64,000 nt of DNA from Setomelanomma holmii (taxonomy: Eukaryota; Ascomycota; Dothideomycetes; Pleosporales; Phaeosphaeriaceae): positions 1 to 64,000 of the forward strand of contig ML978198.1 in NCBI GenBank assembly GCA_010015745.1. The letters are read 5' to 3'. The position numbers and the translations under genes were made by a program. The notes below the pieces were generated by a model. The model did not search any database. It was not told the DNA's origin and was given only the letters and a program-made list of their open reading frames with translations. Of this stretch, positions 10,999 to 21,269 are shown in pieces. The number at the start of each line of letters is the position of its first letter. Positions within the stretch are counted from its first letter, which is position 1.

Positions 10999-13887
10999 CA
11001 ACAAGCAAGCCAAACAAGCCAGAGCCTCCGGCTTGGCTTCGCTTGGTAATTTGCGGATCATGGCTTGGATTGGCTTGTTCAGTAAGCAGATTTTGAGCGG
11101 CTTGGATTGGAAGCTTGGTTGGCTTGTTAGGCTTGTTACTAAATACAGTAATTACTCTTGGTGTTGAGGCTCACTACCCCAACTGCCTAAGTCATACAGC
11201 GCCTCTAGCTCATTGTCTGTAATTGCTACCTCTAGCGCGCTTTGCTCACTGCTAAAGCCTGCTGCTCTCCATTGTCGTACGCACTGTATAGCTGCTAGGA
11301 GCTAGGTTGAGATCTTGCGTTGGCAAGGCTCTAAAAGGTCGCCAAGCTCGCTAAACATGCGCTCACACTCACAGCTTGAGGCTGGGATAGAGAGAACGTC
11401 AAGTGCAAGCCTGCTAAGGTTAGGATATTGATCGCGTATAGATGCCTAGTACTGGATTTGATTAGTGCCCTTTGGCGCCTGTGGCTTGCAGCGTTGCCAC
11501 TTTTCAAACTCGTCTTCCTTAACGTCACTAGCGCTTAGGTTGATAAGGCTGTCGATTGCGTTGTCAAGGCTGTTAGAGGCAACCCAAGGGCGCTTTAATA
11601 GGCGCGGCACAGCCTTGTATTCTGCCCACAGGGCTTGAAAGGCAGCGTTGTTTGTCTCAAGCCAGCTAGGCTTGTCAGCCCAGGCAATGTCGCACCACGT
11701 TTGGTAGTAAGGGTGGAGGATTATAGCAGCGTAGTACGCAGGTGAGAGGTCTAATTTGCTGTAATAGTCGTTGCCCTTTGCCTACCTAGCTCGCAGGTTG
11801 ATGTAAAGGTGGTCTTCAGGCGCCTCATCATGCGCGTTGTAATCGACGTTGCTGTACGCTTGTACTCAGTCCTTATAGAAGTTAAGGAGCCATTCAAAGA
11901 CTAGAATAATCTCAAAAATAGCGCCAAAGTTGCCACTGCTGCTGCGGCCTTCAAGGCGGCTTGTCGCATCTTTAAGCGGCTTCAACACCTCTACGTACTC
12001 TATTATCACCTGCCAATCTGCAGCTGTAAGGCTCTCTGATTGCATCTAAGGCTGCGCATCAGGCAGATTATTACCACGAGATCGAGCATATGTGTCCTTA
12101 TCTCGCACCCGTTGTATGTGACTGTTAGCGTACGCGTTGACAGCAAGTTGCAGCTCAACTGCGCGCTTAAAGCACTTGTAGTATAAGTTCTAGCGGGTGG
12201 CGTTTAGTTTGACAGGTTGGAGGATCTTGCAGCCGTGTTTAGACGCGTCAGCAGGCAGGTTGCGATAGGCGAGGCGTTAGAAGTGGGCAAATTGCGCGTA
12301 TTGTTGCGGTGCCTTATTGTAGTTGATGACAGCTATAAGTACGCCCAAAGGCTCTTTGCATTGCCACTCATCTATAAACGCACTCTCGTCTGCAAGCTCT
12401 GCTGTGTTGTTGTCGTACGCGTCTTTATCCTTGCCCCAGAGGATTGTTGTACCAATAAGATTCAGTTTGTGAGGTCCGCAACGTAGGCGACAGTAGACTA
12501 GGTTGAAGTTGAGCTTCTGTCTAATTGCAGCGACAGCAGAGTCGTTGTTTGACGCGTTGTTAAGCACAAAGTACCCAACTTTGTCAGAGTAGACGCCAAA
12601 TGCCAGCAGCATCTTACAAACAATTTCAGCTATGTGCTCACTGCTGTGAACACCAGTTAGCTGAGGCAGCGCGATAGGCAAGTCAACCAGCTTGCTATTC
12701 TTGTCAACAAAGTGCGCTACAATCCCTAAGAAGCCTCTTATGCCGCCCTTAGTTGTCTAGCTGTCAAAGCTAATGTAGATTTTGCTCAGCGCATGACACA
12801 GCTCCCTAACAACGAGCGGCTTGATGTGCTTGTATAGGCGCATTATAAAAGTTGAGATGCTGTTGTGTGACGTCTATAGCGCGCGCTCTGCTTGTAGGTT
12901 AGCTATTGCAATAACGCTTCGAAATGCCTTTGACTCAAACTTAGAGATAGGGTGGTTGTTCTTAAGAAGCCAGCCGACAGCTGCAAGTCTGAAGGCTTGA
13001 ATATTGAAGCTAGCAAGCTCATTAGCAGCCTCCTGCGTGACTTTCACCTTGCCTTCTTTTACTGCACGCCAAATCAGTATTTCAGTGCTAACTGTTGTAG
13101 CTTTACTAGGCGCTTGTTGATTGTGACCGCGTCTCTTCTCCTCTAAGTGGCGAGCAGCTGCTGAGGTTGACTTTAACGTCTCATACGAGCCGCGGCAACC
13201 AGCCTCAATCATCCTATGCTCGTGGCAGTACCAGCATATAAAGAAGATCTGATCTAGGTTCTTACGAAGCGCAATGCGATAGCCATGTAAGAAGACCTAG
13301 CTCTTGCGCTTAGCAGACGCTACTAGCTTCTAGAATTGAGGCAGACGCGTCCAATCAATGCCAGTAAAGTCGTCCGCAAGATCTGCGTCAAGAGCCGAAT
13401 CGTTAGGCTCATCAACTGCCACTGAAGAGGCTATCGTTGCTGCCTCGCTGCCCTCAACAGGCGCAATAATTGCAGCCTCAACCCGTGTCTCTCATAATTG
13501 CGACTCAAAATCGGAGGCCTGGGACGCTTCTACTAGGGCTTTACGGGGCGATGGCCTAGGCAACGGCCTAGGAGACGGCTGGGGCGACGATGGCTGGGTA
13601 TAAATGTGTATAGGGTGGCTAGCGGAGCCTTTAGCGCGTTTGTTTAACCTAGCAACGGTGCCAGAGACGCGTCTTTTGAGAGGCATAGTAGCAAGAGAAG
13701 CAGCAGTAACAACACCAAAAAAAAAGTCGCAATAGCTTAATAATAAGCACACAACAGTGGCGTTGCGCGTAGCGTGTGGAGGCAGGCGAACGCGACTAAG
13801 GGCAAAAACAATGATAGGATAGATTACTAGGGGCGGCAAAAAGAAAGCCGTAGCCAAACATCTGAGCTCCTAGAGGCTCAGACCCTG
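10999..13887 (-). mobile_element. hAT transposon copy 2, near full length but decayed
   Basis: The element runs from terminus CAACAAGCAAGCC at 10999 to about 13887. The coding region (about 13686 down to 11168) starts MPLKRRVSGTVARLNKRAK and is colinear with copy 1, but is broken by many stops. It has a BED-type zinc-finger remnant ICWYCHEHRM near 13220, a catalytic-core segment LAFGVYSDKVGYFVLNNASNND near 12590, and the hATC segment LALDVLSIPASSCECERMFS near 11390. Most stops are TAG where copy 1 has TGG (for example TR-stop-N, QP-stop-M, AR-stop-AK), the pattern expected from repeat-induced point mutation at CpA. Non-functional. Confidence 0.85.
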
Positions 13888-14010
13888 TGTTGCACGCTAG
13901 CAGGGCTATCCCTACGCTCTCTCGTTGTACACGTATATATAGCTTCCCTCGTTCATAGCTACACAATCAACTCAGTCCTTCATTCCTCCTTCCACATCAC
14001 ACATCCAAGA
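13888..14010 (+). repeat. 123-bp LTR of the Copia element found at 19013 and 24481
   Basis: The sequence TGTTGCACGCTAGC...CATCCAAGA matches the 5' LTR at 19013-19135 over its full 123 bp with four differences, all C/T or G/A at CpG or CpA. Here it is not followed by the tRNA primer-binding site, so it behaves like a solo LTR. No target-site duplication is visible (flanks CCCTG and GGTTC), so rearrangement by recombination is possible. Confidence 0.85.
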
Positions 14011-14666
14011 GGTTCTGTATAGGTTGGCCGGGCGAACTTGCCATCTTATCTTCTTTCACCGTTCGAAGTCGGCGAGGACTCAAGGGTTTCAGCCGTGCGC
14101 CACGCCCTTGGCAAGACGAATAAATGTTCTTGATCTACCCAGCACATGATCAAGGTGATGGCTTGGAGAATGTTCAGGTGATGGACACCGTAAGGGAGCG
14201 TGGTATGAGGATGTGTGGTTCGGCTAGCGCAAGCTGTCCTATACCTTCCTCGCGCCTGCCCTTCTTAACGCGTGAGCACGTGACGCCGGCCGCTCATCCT
14301 AACTCTCTCGATGGAGGGAAAAGCAACTTGATGACACTTGCTTGGATACGGACATTTGCGATACACGTTCACTCTCCTGATCTACACGACGGCAGTTGCA
14401 CTGCAAATTATGCTAATAGGTTCTCTATCTATTACCACTAGGATATCGTGGGGTCGAAGATCAGCTCTAAAGTTACAATATGATGTTACAGGAGCGGAGA
14501 ATGAATACTTTCGCAAAAATCTCAAAGTAATATTCCGATCAAACCACCAAACGCCGCGCAAACATGTTTGAAAAAGACCAATGATAGGACAATGGGAGGC
14601 CTTGCCGGCAAGTCTGGCACGAGCATACCCTCTTTCCGTGTCGGAGCCTGGAGAAAGCTGAAGTGT
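14011..14666. other. Spacer, nothing recognised
   Basis: About 650 bp between the LTR and the stop codon of the F-box-like gene. Short open frames at 14124-14441 and 14338-14571 have no recognisable features. Confidence 0.5.
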
Positions 14667-15791
14667 TCAAGATGAGTCTTCGTTGTCGGTTGGAATTGCC
14701 GCCGAAAGTTCATTGCCGTGGTCGTCTCCCACTAGACTTCCCCAGCACCAGAGACACACAGTGTGGCAAGCGACTCCACCACATAGACATAGCCCTGTGT
14801 CTCTCGTCGGCATGAAAGATGTGAAGACTGTGATGGCAGAGTCCTCGTGCAAATAACACCGCAAACAAAGCCACCGATCAAGAAAGCGTTTCTTGAGAGT
14901 ACAATGACATTCAGCGATGCGCGATCTGGTGATAAATTGCGGCCAGGTTGCCATCGGGCCTTTTGGTGTACCCTGTCCGAAGCAGGCATTGCATAGAAAG
15001 AGCAATCGAGCCTCGGTCACACGACAGATGGACGATAAGACTGGCGATGGCGAGCCATATCGTGAATCTGCCGATATGGACATCAACAACCTCTGGCTAA
15101 GATCTCGTTCGAGAACATCATCGATACATTCCGGAGGCGCGTCAACACTGAGCTGAAGAGGAACATCGAGATGGCCCTGATCATGATGTGGACCATCGTA
15201 GCCAGCCCCTGGATCTTGCCACCTTGGACATGCCGCGACAAGGTCCGATAGATGATGAGGGCTTAGAATGGGCTGCTCAAGAGGCTCGAGCAGAACGAAA
15301 CCACTGAAGTTCGGAAGTTCCGCCGGATCCTCTGGATCACTTGACTTCTCATATATGCTCTGATAAACGCAGTGAATACGACACTCGTTGCATGTCGCCA
15401 CTTTGCAGCTTACGCAGGGTCGCGTTTCGACCTGACGCTGGGTAGTGTTCGTTCCACACTGCACGTACTCGGTGCAATCATACTCGAGGAAGAAAGTGGA
15501 CTTTTTATGGCAAGCGTTGCGAATCAGGATCCCTTTTCCGGAGCAGGAGAGTCGACCAAGCAAATTCTCTAGGCTGCATGGGCGGGGTGTTATGGCCTTA
15601 TGGATAGCCTTGGAGGTGAGTGCCAGCGCGAGGAGGTCCTGGGCACAAAGAGCCGACACGATGGTCTCTAGCAAGCCATACTGGCGCAAGATTCCGACCA
15701 GGGGACTTTGCACAGACAGAGTTTCATTCTTCAATAGTGCTCGCTTGGTGTCGTGCCCTGGCGCTGGGTCGAACGATATTCCACGCTTCAT
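14667..15791 (-). CDS. F-box-like, Cys-rich hypothetical protein
   Basis: A single-exon frame of 374 codons starting MKRGISFDPAPGHDTKRA. Residues about 31-68 (LVGILRQYGLLETIVSALCAQDLLALALTSKAIHKAI) have the helical pattern of an F-box, the Skp1-binding segment of SCF ubiquitin ligase adaptors. The rest contains paired cysteines suggestive of zinc binding: RPCVSCKVATCNECRIHC, LFLCNACFG, WLCLRCY and CLCGGVACHTVCLWC. This F-box plus Cys-rich layout is common among fungal F-box proteins with no known substrate. Nothing in the neighbourhood suggests a partner. The frame is intact; function beyond the F-box resemblance is unknown. Confidence 0.75.
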   Translation of the reverse strand: MKRGISFDPAPGHDTKRALLKNETLSVQSPLVGILRQYGLLETIVSALCAQDLLALALTSKAIHKAITPRPCSLENLLGRLSCSGKGILIRNACHKKSTFFLEYDCTEYVQCGTNTTQRQVETRPCVSCKVATCNECRIHCVYQSIYEKSSDPEDPAELPNFSGFVLLEPLEQPILSPHHLSDLVAACPRWQDPGAGYDGPHHDQGHLDVPLQLSVDAPPECIDDVLERDLSQRLLMSISADSRYGSPSPVLSSICRVTEARLLFLCNACFGQGTPKGPMATWPQFITRSRIAECHCTLKKRFLDRWLCLRCYLHEDSAITVFTSFMPTRDTGLCLCGGVACHTVCLWCWGSLVGDDHGNELSAAIPTDNEDSS

Positions 15792-16931
15792 TGCGTGGGC
15801 CCTTGAGATTTCACTCTTTGGGTTTTCTCCGACTCTATGGGCAATTCAAAGCTCCGGATACCAATTCCGATGGCAACCTTCATGGTCTTAGCGTGGAAGA
15901 AAAGAGGTAACAGCATAGATCGTGCGGGCGTAGATTCGAAATTTGCGCTGCTGGGTGTATACGTGGTGCATTCGTCTCAGGAATGCATATAATTGCGCCT
16001 CGTAGATCGCAGCAACCACATTGCAGTTTCAGCAAGTGCACCACCGCGAGTCTCAGATGACATGGGTGACAAGACTAAGATCGCGCACAGAACATGCTTG
16101 CCGGACAGTATACGCACCTCTCACAGCGCATATTCTAGCTGCTCCAGTGATCAGGATCCATTGTACAATTACGTTGTTGTGCGTTGATGCTTTTGGACCG
16201 AGCTACGACTGTGTATGTGTGGCAAAGAATTGTCAAGGCGAATGCGTCCGTGGTAGAAGTAGTGATTACCAACGCTTTCAGATGGCTTCTGGGATGAAGA
16301 TGAGGCTCTGGGAAAGCTGATGTTTCGAAAGCGAGGTCGTGAACCATAAGGCCGAAAATTGTTCCGGGAGATCGCGGAGCTGTTCCGATGACGTCCGAGG
16401 CTCGCTAAGGAAGCCACGATGACCCGGCGCCACTCCTCCCCTTTCCCGACCATCTCCTTTCATCCTCTGCACTGATGTCACTAGAATTACTCCGTGCACT
16501 GCCAGGTATTGCGACAATTGTCCAGCGAGCAAGAAAGCGGGTGACTTGTTATCGTAGCTACGCACACGGATCATGAACGCGGTCCAGTGTCTTGCCGGTG
16601 CGGACTGGACAGCCACGTCAATACCTACCCGCGATGCAAAGTCACCGTCCTCTATATGGCTGCTTCGGTAGACAATCAATACGAAGTATGGGATGCGTCA
16701 CTACAATTATAGCTCGTGCGAGAGTCGGCCAGAAAACATCTGATAGTGCAGGTTCAACTACGACTCTTCACTACCATCGGGTCTACACAAGACGTGCAGC
16801 ACATCGCTGAATCAAGGAAGCACTTCCTCAGAAGCAACGATTTCTCCCACTTGCTCCAAACTCAACTCCTCCTACGCTCAGCGCTATAACACTTCTGCCC
16901 AGCTAGCGATAGATGGCCTTTTCATCAAACT
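15792..16931. other. Intergenic, no supported gene
   Basis: Holds the promoter of the F-box-like gene on the left and the 3' flank of the small secreted protein on the right. A 133-codon minus-strand frame at 16278-16679 lacks a signal peptide, a domain or splice support. Confidence 0.5.
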
Positions 16932-17150
16932 CTACTCCTTCTTCTCGGGAATGTCGTAGCAGCAGCCGATGTCTTGCACGTTGTAAAAGGTACAGTCGCG
17001 CTGGACATAGAAGCCACCCTTCGTGTAGCATGTGGCCTTCGTGGTACAGATGCCTGACGGGTCGGACCGACCGCACGGCGCCGGGTATGGATCTGCGGGT
17101 ACGGCGATAGTGACCGAAGCGATGGCTGCGGCAATGACAAAGAGCTTCAT
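16932..17150 (-). CDS. Small secreted six-cysteine protein (effector candidate)
   Basis: The second in-frame ATG, at 17150, gives a 72-residue protein with a clear signal peptide MKLFVIAAAIASVTIA ending before VPADPYP. The mature part of about 55 residues has six cysteines (PAPC, GIC, ATC, RDC and a terminal GCC pair), an arrangement suited to three disulfides. It is intronless. An upstream in-frame start exists but would bury the signal peptide, so the short form is chosen; a TATA box about 120 bp upstream supports it. Small secreted Cys-rich proteins next to repeat-rich DNA are typical effector candidates in plant-associated fungi; that role is inference, and no known effector family was recognised. 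Confidence 0.8.
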   Translation of the reverse strand: MKLFVIAAAIASVTIAVPADPYPAPCGRSDPSGICTTKATCYTKGGFYVQRDCTFYNVQDIGCCYDIPEKKE

Positions 17151-17272
17151 GATGGTATGATCCTTTTCGTTCTGGTCTTTCGATAGTCTTGAATAATGAT
17201 GGTCAATAATCGATTTGAGAAGGCTTCCGGTTTGGATTGATGTCAAAACCAGCGGCGACGATCCGCTGTGCG

Positions 17273-17280
17273 TTATATAT
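17273..17280 (-). promoter_or_regulatory. TATA box of the small secreted protein
   Basis: On the minus strand the motif reads ATATATAA and lies about 120 bp upstream of the ATG at 17150, a usual distance for a fungal core promoter with a short leader. Confidence 0.5.
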
Positions 17281-19012
17281 CCACGATGAGCCGTTGTAAG
17301 AACGTCACCGACCTTGACACAAGGCACAACTAGCAAGCCTGGGCCTCAGAGGTAATGCTAAATATAGCTCAGGTACGATACGGATGCGACCATCCCGCGA
17401 AGATATCCAATGCGCGGTCTCCTATCACCACCATGCCATTCCAAACGCTTTGGGTATTTGCTCCATTGACATCATGCTTTCACAGCAGCTTTAGAATGAC
17501 AGCCAATCCTGGCTGTTGAAGATGAATCTTCAAGATAGTGTTCATATGTGTATATTGCGCACGGCTCTTAGCGAGACATGGTTAATTTGGATTCCCCGGA
17601 TCTTCGTATCTTGAGCACTCGTATCAAAGCTCAAAGCTCCGCTAATTGTTCTACCAGATTAAGTAAACTCGTACCCGATCCTTGCAGCCACGGTCTGACT
17701 TCCTTTTACATCCTTTGAAGCAGCGTCTTTTGCATCAACTCGTCACACTCGATGTCGAGACAAGTTCAGCAAGTATGTCACAGTCTCAACGAGCCAATAT
17801 TGTTTCGAACCACGCCGTCACTTAGTTATTTCTGTTTCTACTCGGTTCGAGGTCTGCCAACTAGCTTCGAGGCCATGTGTTTGCTTTTCGAGCTTGCGAT
17901 AGCTGGTCTGCAGGCAGAGAACAAGGATCTCCCCCGAATCAGATGCCCGCAAATTTCTCGACACCCAAGCGCAAGTGCCTGTATCGCTTGAATTGTCATT
18001 TTAAGCTGCGGGAAAGAAGTTCAAGGAGCTGACAAGAGTCTAAAGAGACGAGTAGAGGTCGCGACAAAGTGTCGGGGCGGAATTGTTGGCAATACAGAGA
18101 GAATGTGAGAGATGCCAGGACGAACTGAATCAAGCCAGGCATCAGCAAGAGGAGAATTCCGAATAAATTCTCTCCTTGCTCTTGTGTAGACAAAGCCCCT
18201 TGCCGCAACGAGCGCGACGATAGTCCGGCGATCTTTGCTCCATGTCCACAGATATTTGCTTGCTGGGCAGTGTTTTGGTAAGCATGGTGTCCTTAGGACT
18301 TCGAGGTGTGGCTTCCGTTCTCATATCGTAGGAGTCACTTGCGTCTCGTCTTATCACTCAGTGCCAAATTCTCCCTCGACAGCAAAAGGGCCGTGCGTGA
18401 TGTGGCGCGTCGTACAATGTCAATAATATATCTTCCCATGGTCAAATTCATCGTTGCACAGTCGTCATCATTCACGCACAATGATATAGTGCATGTAAAA
18501 GGAGTCTTTGCGTTAACTTTGTTCAAGTATTCGGCCTAATGCCGACGTACATTCAGACTTTTCCTCTCAACCCTAGGTGACCGAGGATTGACTGGGAACA
18601 GGAACAATTCGGGTAGTAAGTCGCTGCTACTGCTTGCCACACCCAAAACTCAATGAATGATATGCAGAAGTGTCTGGCGAAGCATTCGCCCTTTGATAGA
18701 ACATGCCCGGTCGGCTGCCCGGTGCACCCAGGACAGGTAGCACTTCTCATCCATCGTCTGCGGCTCGACCCGAATAGACATCCAAGCAAAGGTGAACGTG
18801 TGCGGGCCTTTCGACTTATAAGATCTTGGACAGTATTGAAATTGGGCAATTGCAGCTCCTCTCTGGTCGATGAAGTTTATCCAGAGGATATTCCTGTAGT
18901 TGGAGTGAAATTAGCAGACTAAGAAACCTGCCTGGACTCCTGGAAGCTGGTTCCGCTGAGCCGATTAGGAAAGATCTGGGAGACCATTGAACCTGAGATA
19001 GACATGTACACG
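17281..19012. other. Spacer up to the Copia elements
   Basis: About 1.7 kb with no supported gene. A frame at 18653-18922 (MNDMQKCLAKHSPFD...) has several cysteines but no recognisable domain. No repeat shared with the rest of the window was seen before the LTR at 19013. Confidence 0.5.
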
Positions 19013-19135
19013 TGTTGCACGCTAGCAGGGCTATCCCTACACTCTCTTGTTGTACACGTATATATAGCTTCCCTTGTTCATAGCTACACAATTAACTCAG
19101 TCCTTCATTCCTCCTTCCACATCACACATCCAAGA
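19013..19135 (+). repeat. 5' LTR of Copia copy A
   Basis: 123 bp, starting TGTTGCACG, with a TATA-like GTATATATAG near the middle. It is bounded on the right by the primer-binding site, which fixes its end. It matches the LTR at 13888-14010 and, inverted, the one at 24359-24481. Confidence 0.88.
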
Positions 19136-19146
19136 GTTATGAGCCC
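19136..19146 (+). promoter_or_regulatory. Primer-binding site, half-molecule initiator tRNA-Met
   Basis: GTTATGAGCCC directly follows the LTR and is complementary to GGGCTCATAAC in the anticodon stem-loop of initiator tRNA-Met. Priming by an internally cleaved tRNA-iMet is a known trait of Drosophila copia and many Ty1/Copia elements. Copy B has the same site at 24348-24358. Confidence 0.8.
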
Positions 19147-20147
19147 AGATTTGCATACTGCAATCTTTCAACTACTGAAGTTCACCTACAACTGCTATTT
19201 CTTTAGTACCTCTTCATCTCTTAATTAACACTGAACACTTCACGTCTCTTAAGGATACCGCGGACACACTAGACACTGTGGACACACTGCAGATGCACTG
19301 CACACACCGGATATACTGGACACACTAGGCATACTAGCACATTCGCACCTAGCGGTCATCACTATCCTGCTATCTATCATGGCATCATTTGAAACCTAGA
19401 GGTCTAACAAGACCCTTGTTATCCTTACAAGGCCTAAAGAGTAGTCTCTTTAGTTATTTCAACACAAGGACAACGCAGTTTCACATAGAATATAGGAATA
19501 CTGTGATCTATCAGTCTCTACGCCGCCTGCTCTTTATCTAGAACCTGAGCGCCCTATGCTTCCTGAAGGAGATCTCACATCAGAGATTCTCTAAGTACAG
19601 CGCATGAAGCTTAGTAAGTGGGAATAGAAGTACAAGGATTAGTACTAGAAGGACAAAGCTCTTAAGGAGATCTGCACTGACGTTGCATCAACAATCTCTA
19701 CTTCCTTGGTTCCGCTTATCTAGAATGACACAACTGCACATGCACGACTCGTCAAACTTAAGGCCTACATAGCTCTATCTAACCCTACCTAGAGGAGAGA
19801 GCTCAGGGCAAAATACGACGCTCTACGATCGCTAAAACCACGCAATACCAGCATTGACAAATGGCTAGACAAATGGATACGCATCACTAATCTTATAGCT
19901 ACACTTGATATGCCTAAGATAAAAGGAGGACAGGTCTAAGAAGAATTTCTCGTTAATGCTAACAAGGTATATAAGACCTGGGCTACAGCCGAGCTCCGCA
20001 AACTATTGGATCTACAGGAGACACTAGAGGTAACAGACTCAGATCTACCAACAATCACCGCTTTAGTTGCTAGTTTTAGGCTTTTTCTCCGTATTGTGAA
20101 ACCTTAAGGATCCACTTTCAAAACTTTCGGCGCCTCTCTCAGCATTG

Positions 20148-20316
20148 TGTCAGCCTGGCACCTCAGTTCACACAGTACAATGTGAACTGCATCTCACGTG
20201 ACTCTGTTAGTCACCTGCTTACTCATCTGGTTGTGTATATAATCGCTCGCAGTAGCTCTCTCAATACAACAACCTTCTGCCTCATTCATACCTGCCCTGT
20301 GCTCCCACATCCAACA
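20148..20316 (+). repeat. Solo LTR inside Copia copy A, 5-bp target duplication
   Basis: A 169-bp insertion starting TGTCAGCCTGGCAC and ending CACATCCAACA (TG...CA) interrupts gag of copy A. It is flanked by perfect CATTG duplications at 20143-20147 and 20317-20321. Copy B lacks it: there the sequence runs GGCATTGCTGACGGC without interruption. A TATA-like sequence lies in its second half. A partial relative lies at 714-793. Confidence 0.93.
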
Positions 20317-20723
20317 CATTGCTGACAGCATTAGGTTAAATAACAAGGCTAATACCACTAAGGAAGGACCTAGCCTGAAGCCTCAAGCAAACCAGAATCA
20401 GCCACCAGGCAAATGCATCTGTCTGAAGGAACACTAGTACAGCAACTGTCCATATCTCAACCCTGCAGCTCGCCTAGCAGGATAGATATCAGACCTACAG
20501 AATGAAGCCAAGTTTGAAAAAGCTAAGAAGAATCCTAAGATTGCCAAGCAGCTTTAGAGAGCTTTAGAACAATAGTAGTAACCTTTTAGTGAAGTGTTAG
20601 GTGAAGAGATGCTGCAAAGGTCCTATAGTAGGTGAAGAAGTTTAATGAAACTTTGTTGTTGCTTCAAGTTCTGCAGCTTTGTTTGCTTTCAGCAATAATG
20701 TTCTGTTCTCCAATGTCTAGGTT

Positions 20724-21013
20724 TGTAACGAGGTCACGTACAACCCTCGTTACATCTCGGAATCCGAGCTATATCGGACCGACTCCACATCAGACACTGC
20801 GGGGTTTCGAGCCCCTCTCGGGGTTTCCTGGCCCTCTTATGTATATAGAGGCTGTCTCCCAGCGATTACTGTTTAACAGCTTTTCTGTATTCTTTCGTAC
20901 AAGACCTATAGGTGGCAATAGTATCTCAGGTCTTTGAGCTCCCACGCACTCCCATATGCCTCTGAGTGAGTTCGCACTGCATACGGATCTCTTGTCTTAC
21001 CTGCGTCGTTACA
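20724..21013 (+). repeat. Solo LTR, TGTAACGA...TCGTTACA family
   Basis: A 290-bp insertion in the pol region of Copia copy B, with inverted termini TGTAACGA and TCGTTACA. Flanks AGGTT (20719-20723) and AGATT (21014-21018) look like a 5-bp target duplication with one G-to-A change. Its 3' half matches, inverted, the LTR at 28339-28689, including TTTTCTGTAT, ACAAGACCTATAGGTGGCAA and CTTGTCTTACCTGCGTCGTT. A 10-bp inverted repeat TGTAACGAGG / CCTCGTTACA occupies its first 31 bp. Confidence 0.88.
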
Positions 21014-21066
21014 AGATTAAACGCTTGTGGTGCATTGTTGTTGTGACGATCTGGAAGATAGCTAGG

Positions 21067-21269
21067 TGTCAGATTCAAAGGGGTTCTTGATGATGTTGAT
21101 AACTGATGTGTATTTATCCTGTCTTCGTCTGAACTCTGACCAGCGGGTTTTGGTGTTCCCCGCTGGTGCGCTAAGCTAAGTGGTCCATGCCCTGTAGTGC
21201 CGGCCAAGCCCGCGCTCATATCTGACAGATTGATGCCAGGAATCCTCCAAGACGCGCTCATATCTGACA
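21067..21269 (-). repeat. Solo LTR with perfect CTAGG target duplication
   Basis: A 203-bp insertion bounded by CTAGG at 21062-21066 and 21270-21274. On the minus strand it starts TGTCAGATATGAGCGCG and ends TTTGAATCTGACA, with a TATA-like GATAAATACAC near the end. The first 17 bp are present twice, 43 bp apart (21211-21227 and 21253-21269 on the plus strand), an internal duplication in the U3 end. Removing it joins the flanking Copia pol sequence colinearly. Confidence 0.9.

Larger units (their letters stand above)
19013..20564 (+). mobile_element. Copia retrotransposon copy A, 5' LTR plus gag, truncated
   Basis: Starts with a 123-bp LTR (19013-19135) and a primer-binding site at 19136-19146, followed by decayed gag sequence beginning near ATGGCATCATTTGAAACC at 19379. 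The same sequence appears inverted in copy B (24481 leftwards), to which it aligns until about 20564, within gag. Many TAG stops interrupt the frame. A solo LTR is inserted at 20148. Copy A ends where copy B's pol remnant ends, so the two are tail to tail. Confidence 0.85.

Noticed and set aside
11331..11528. Open frame within hAT copy 2
   Set aside because: Shadow frame; the transposase C-terminus lies in another minus-strand frame here.
20795..20830. Possible tRNA-like GGTTTCGAGCCCC hairpin
   Set aside because: It lies inside a solo LTR and lacks the acceptor and anticodon arms of a tRNA; no tRNA gene was found in the window.
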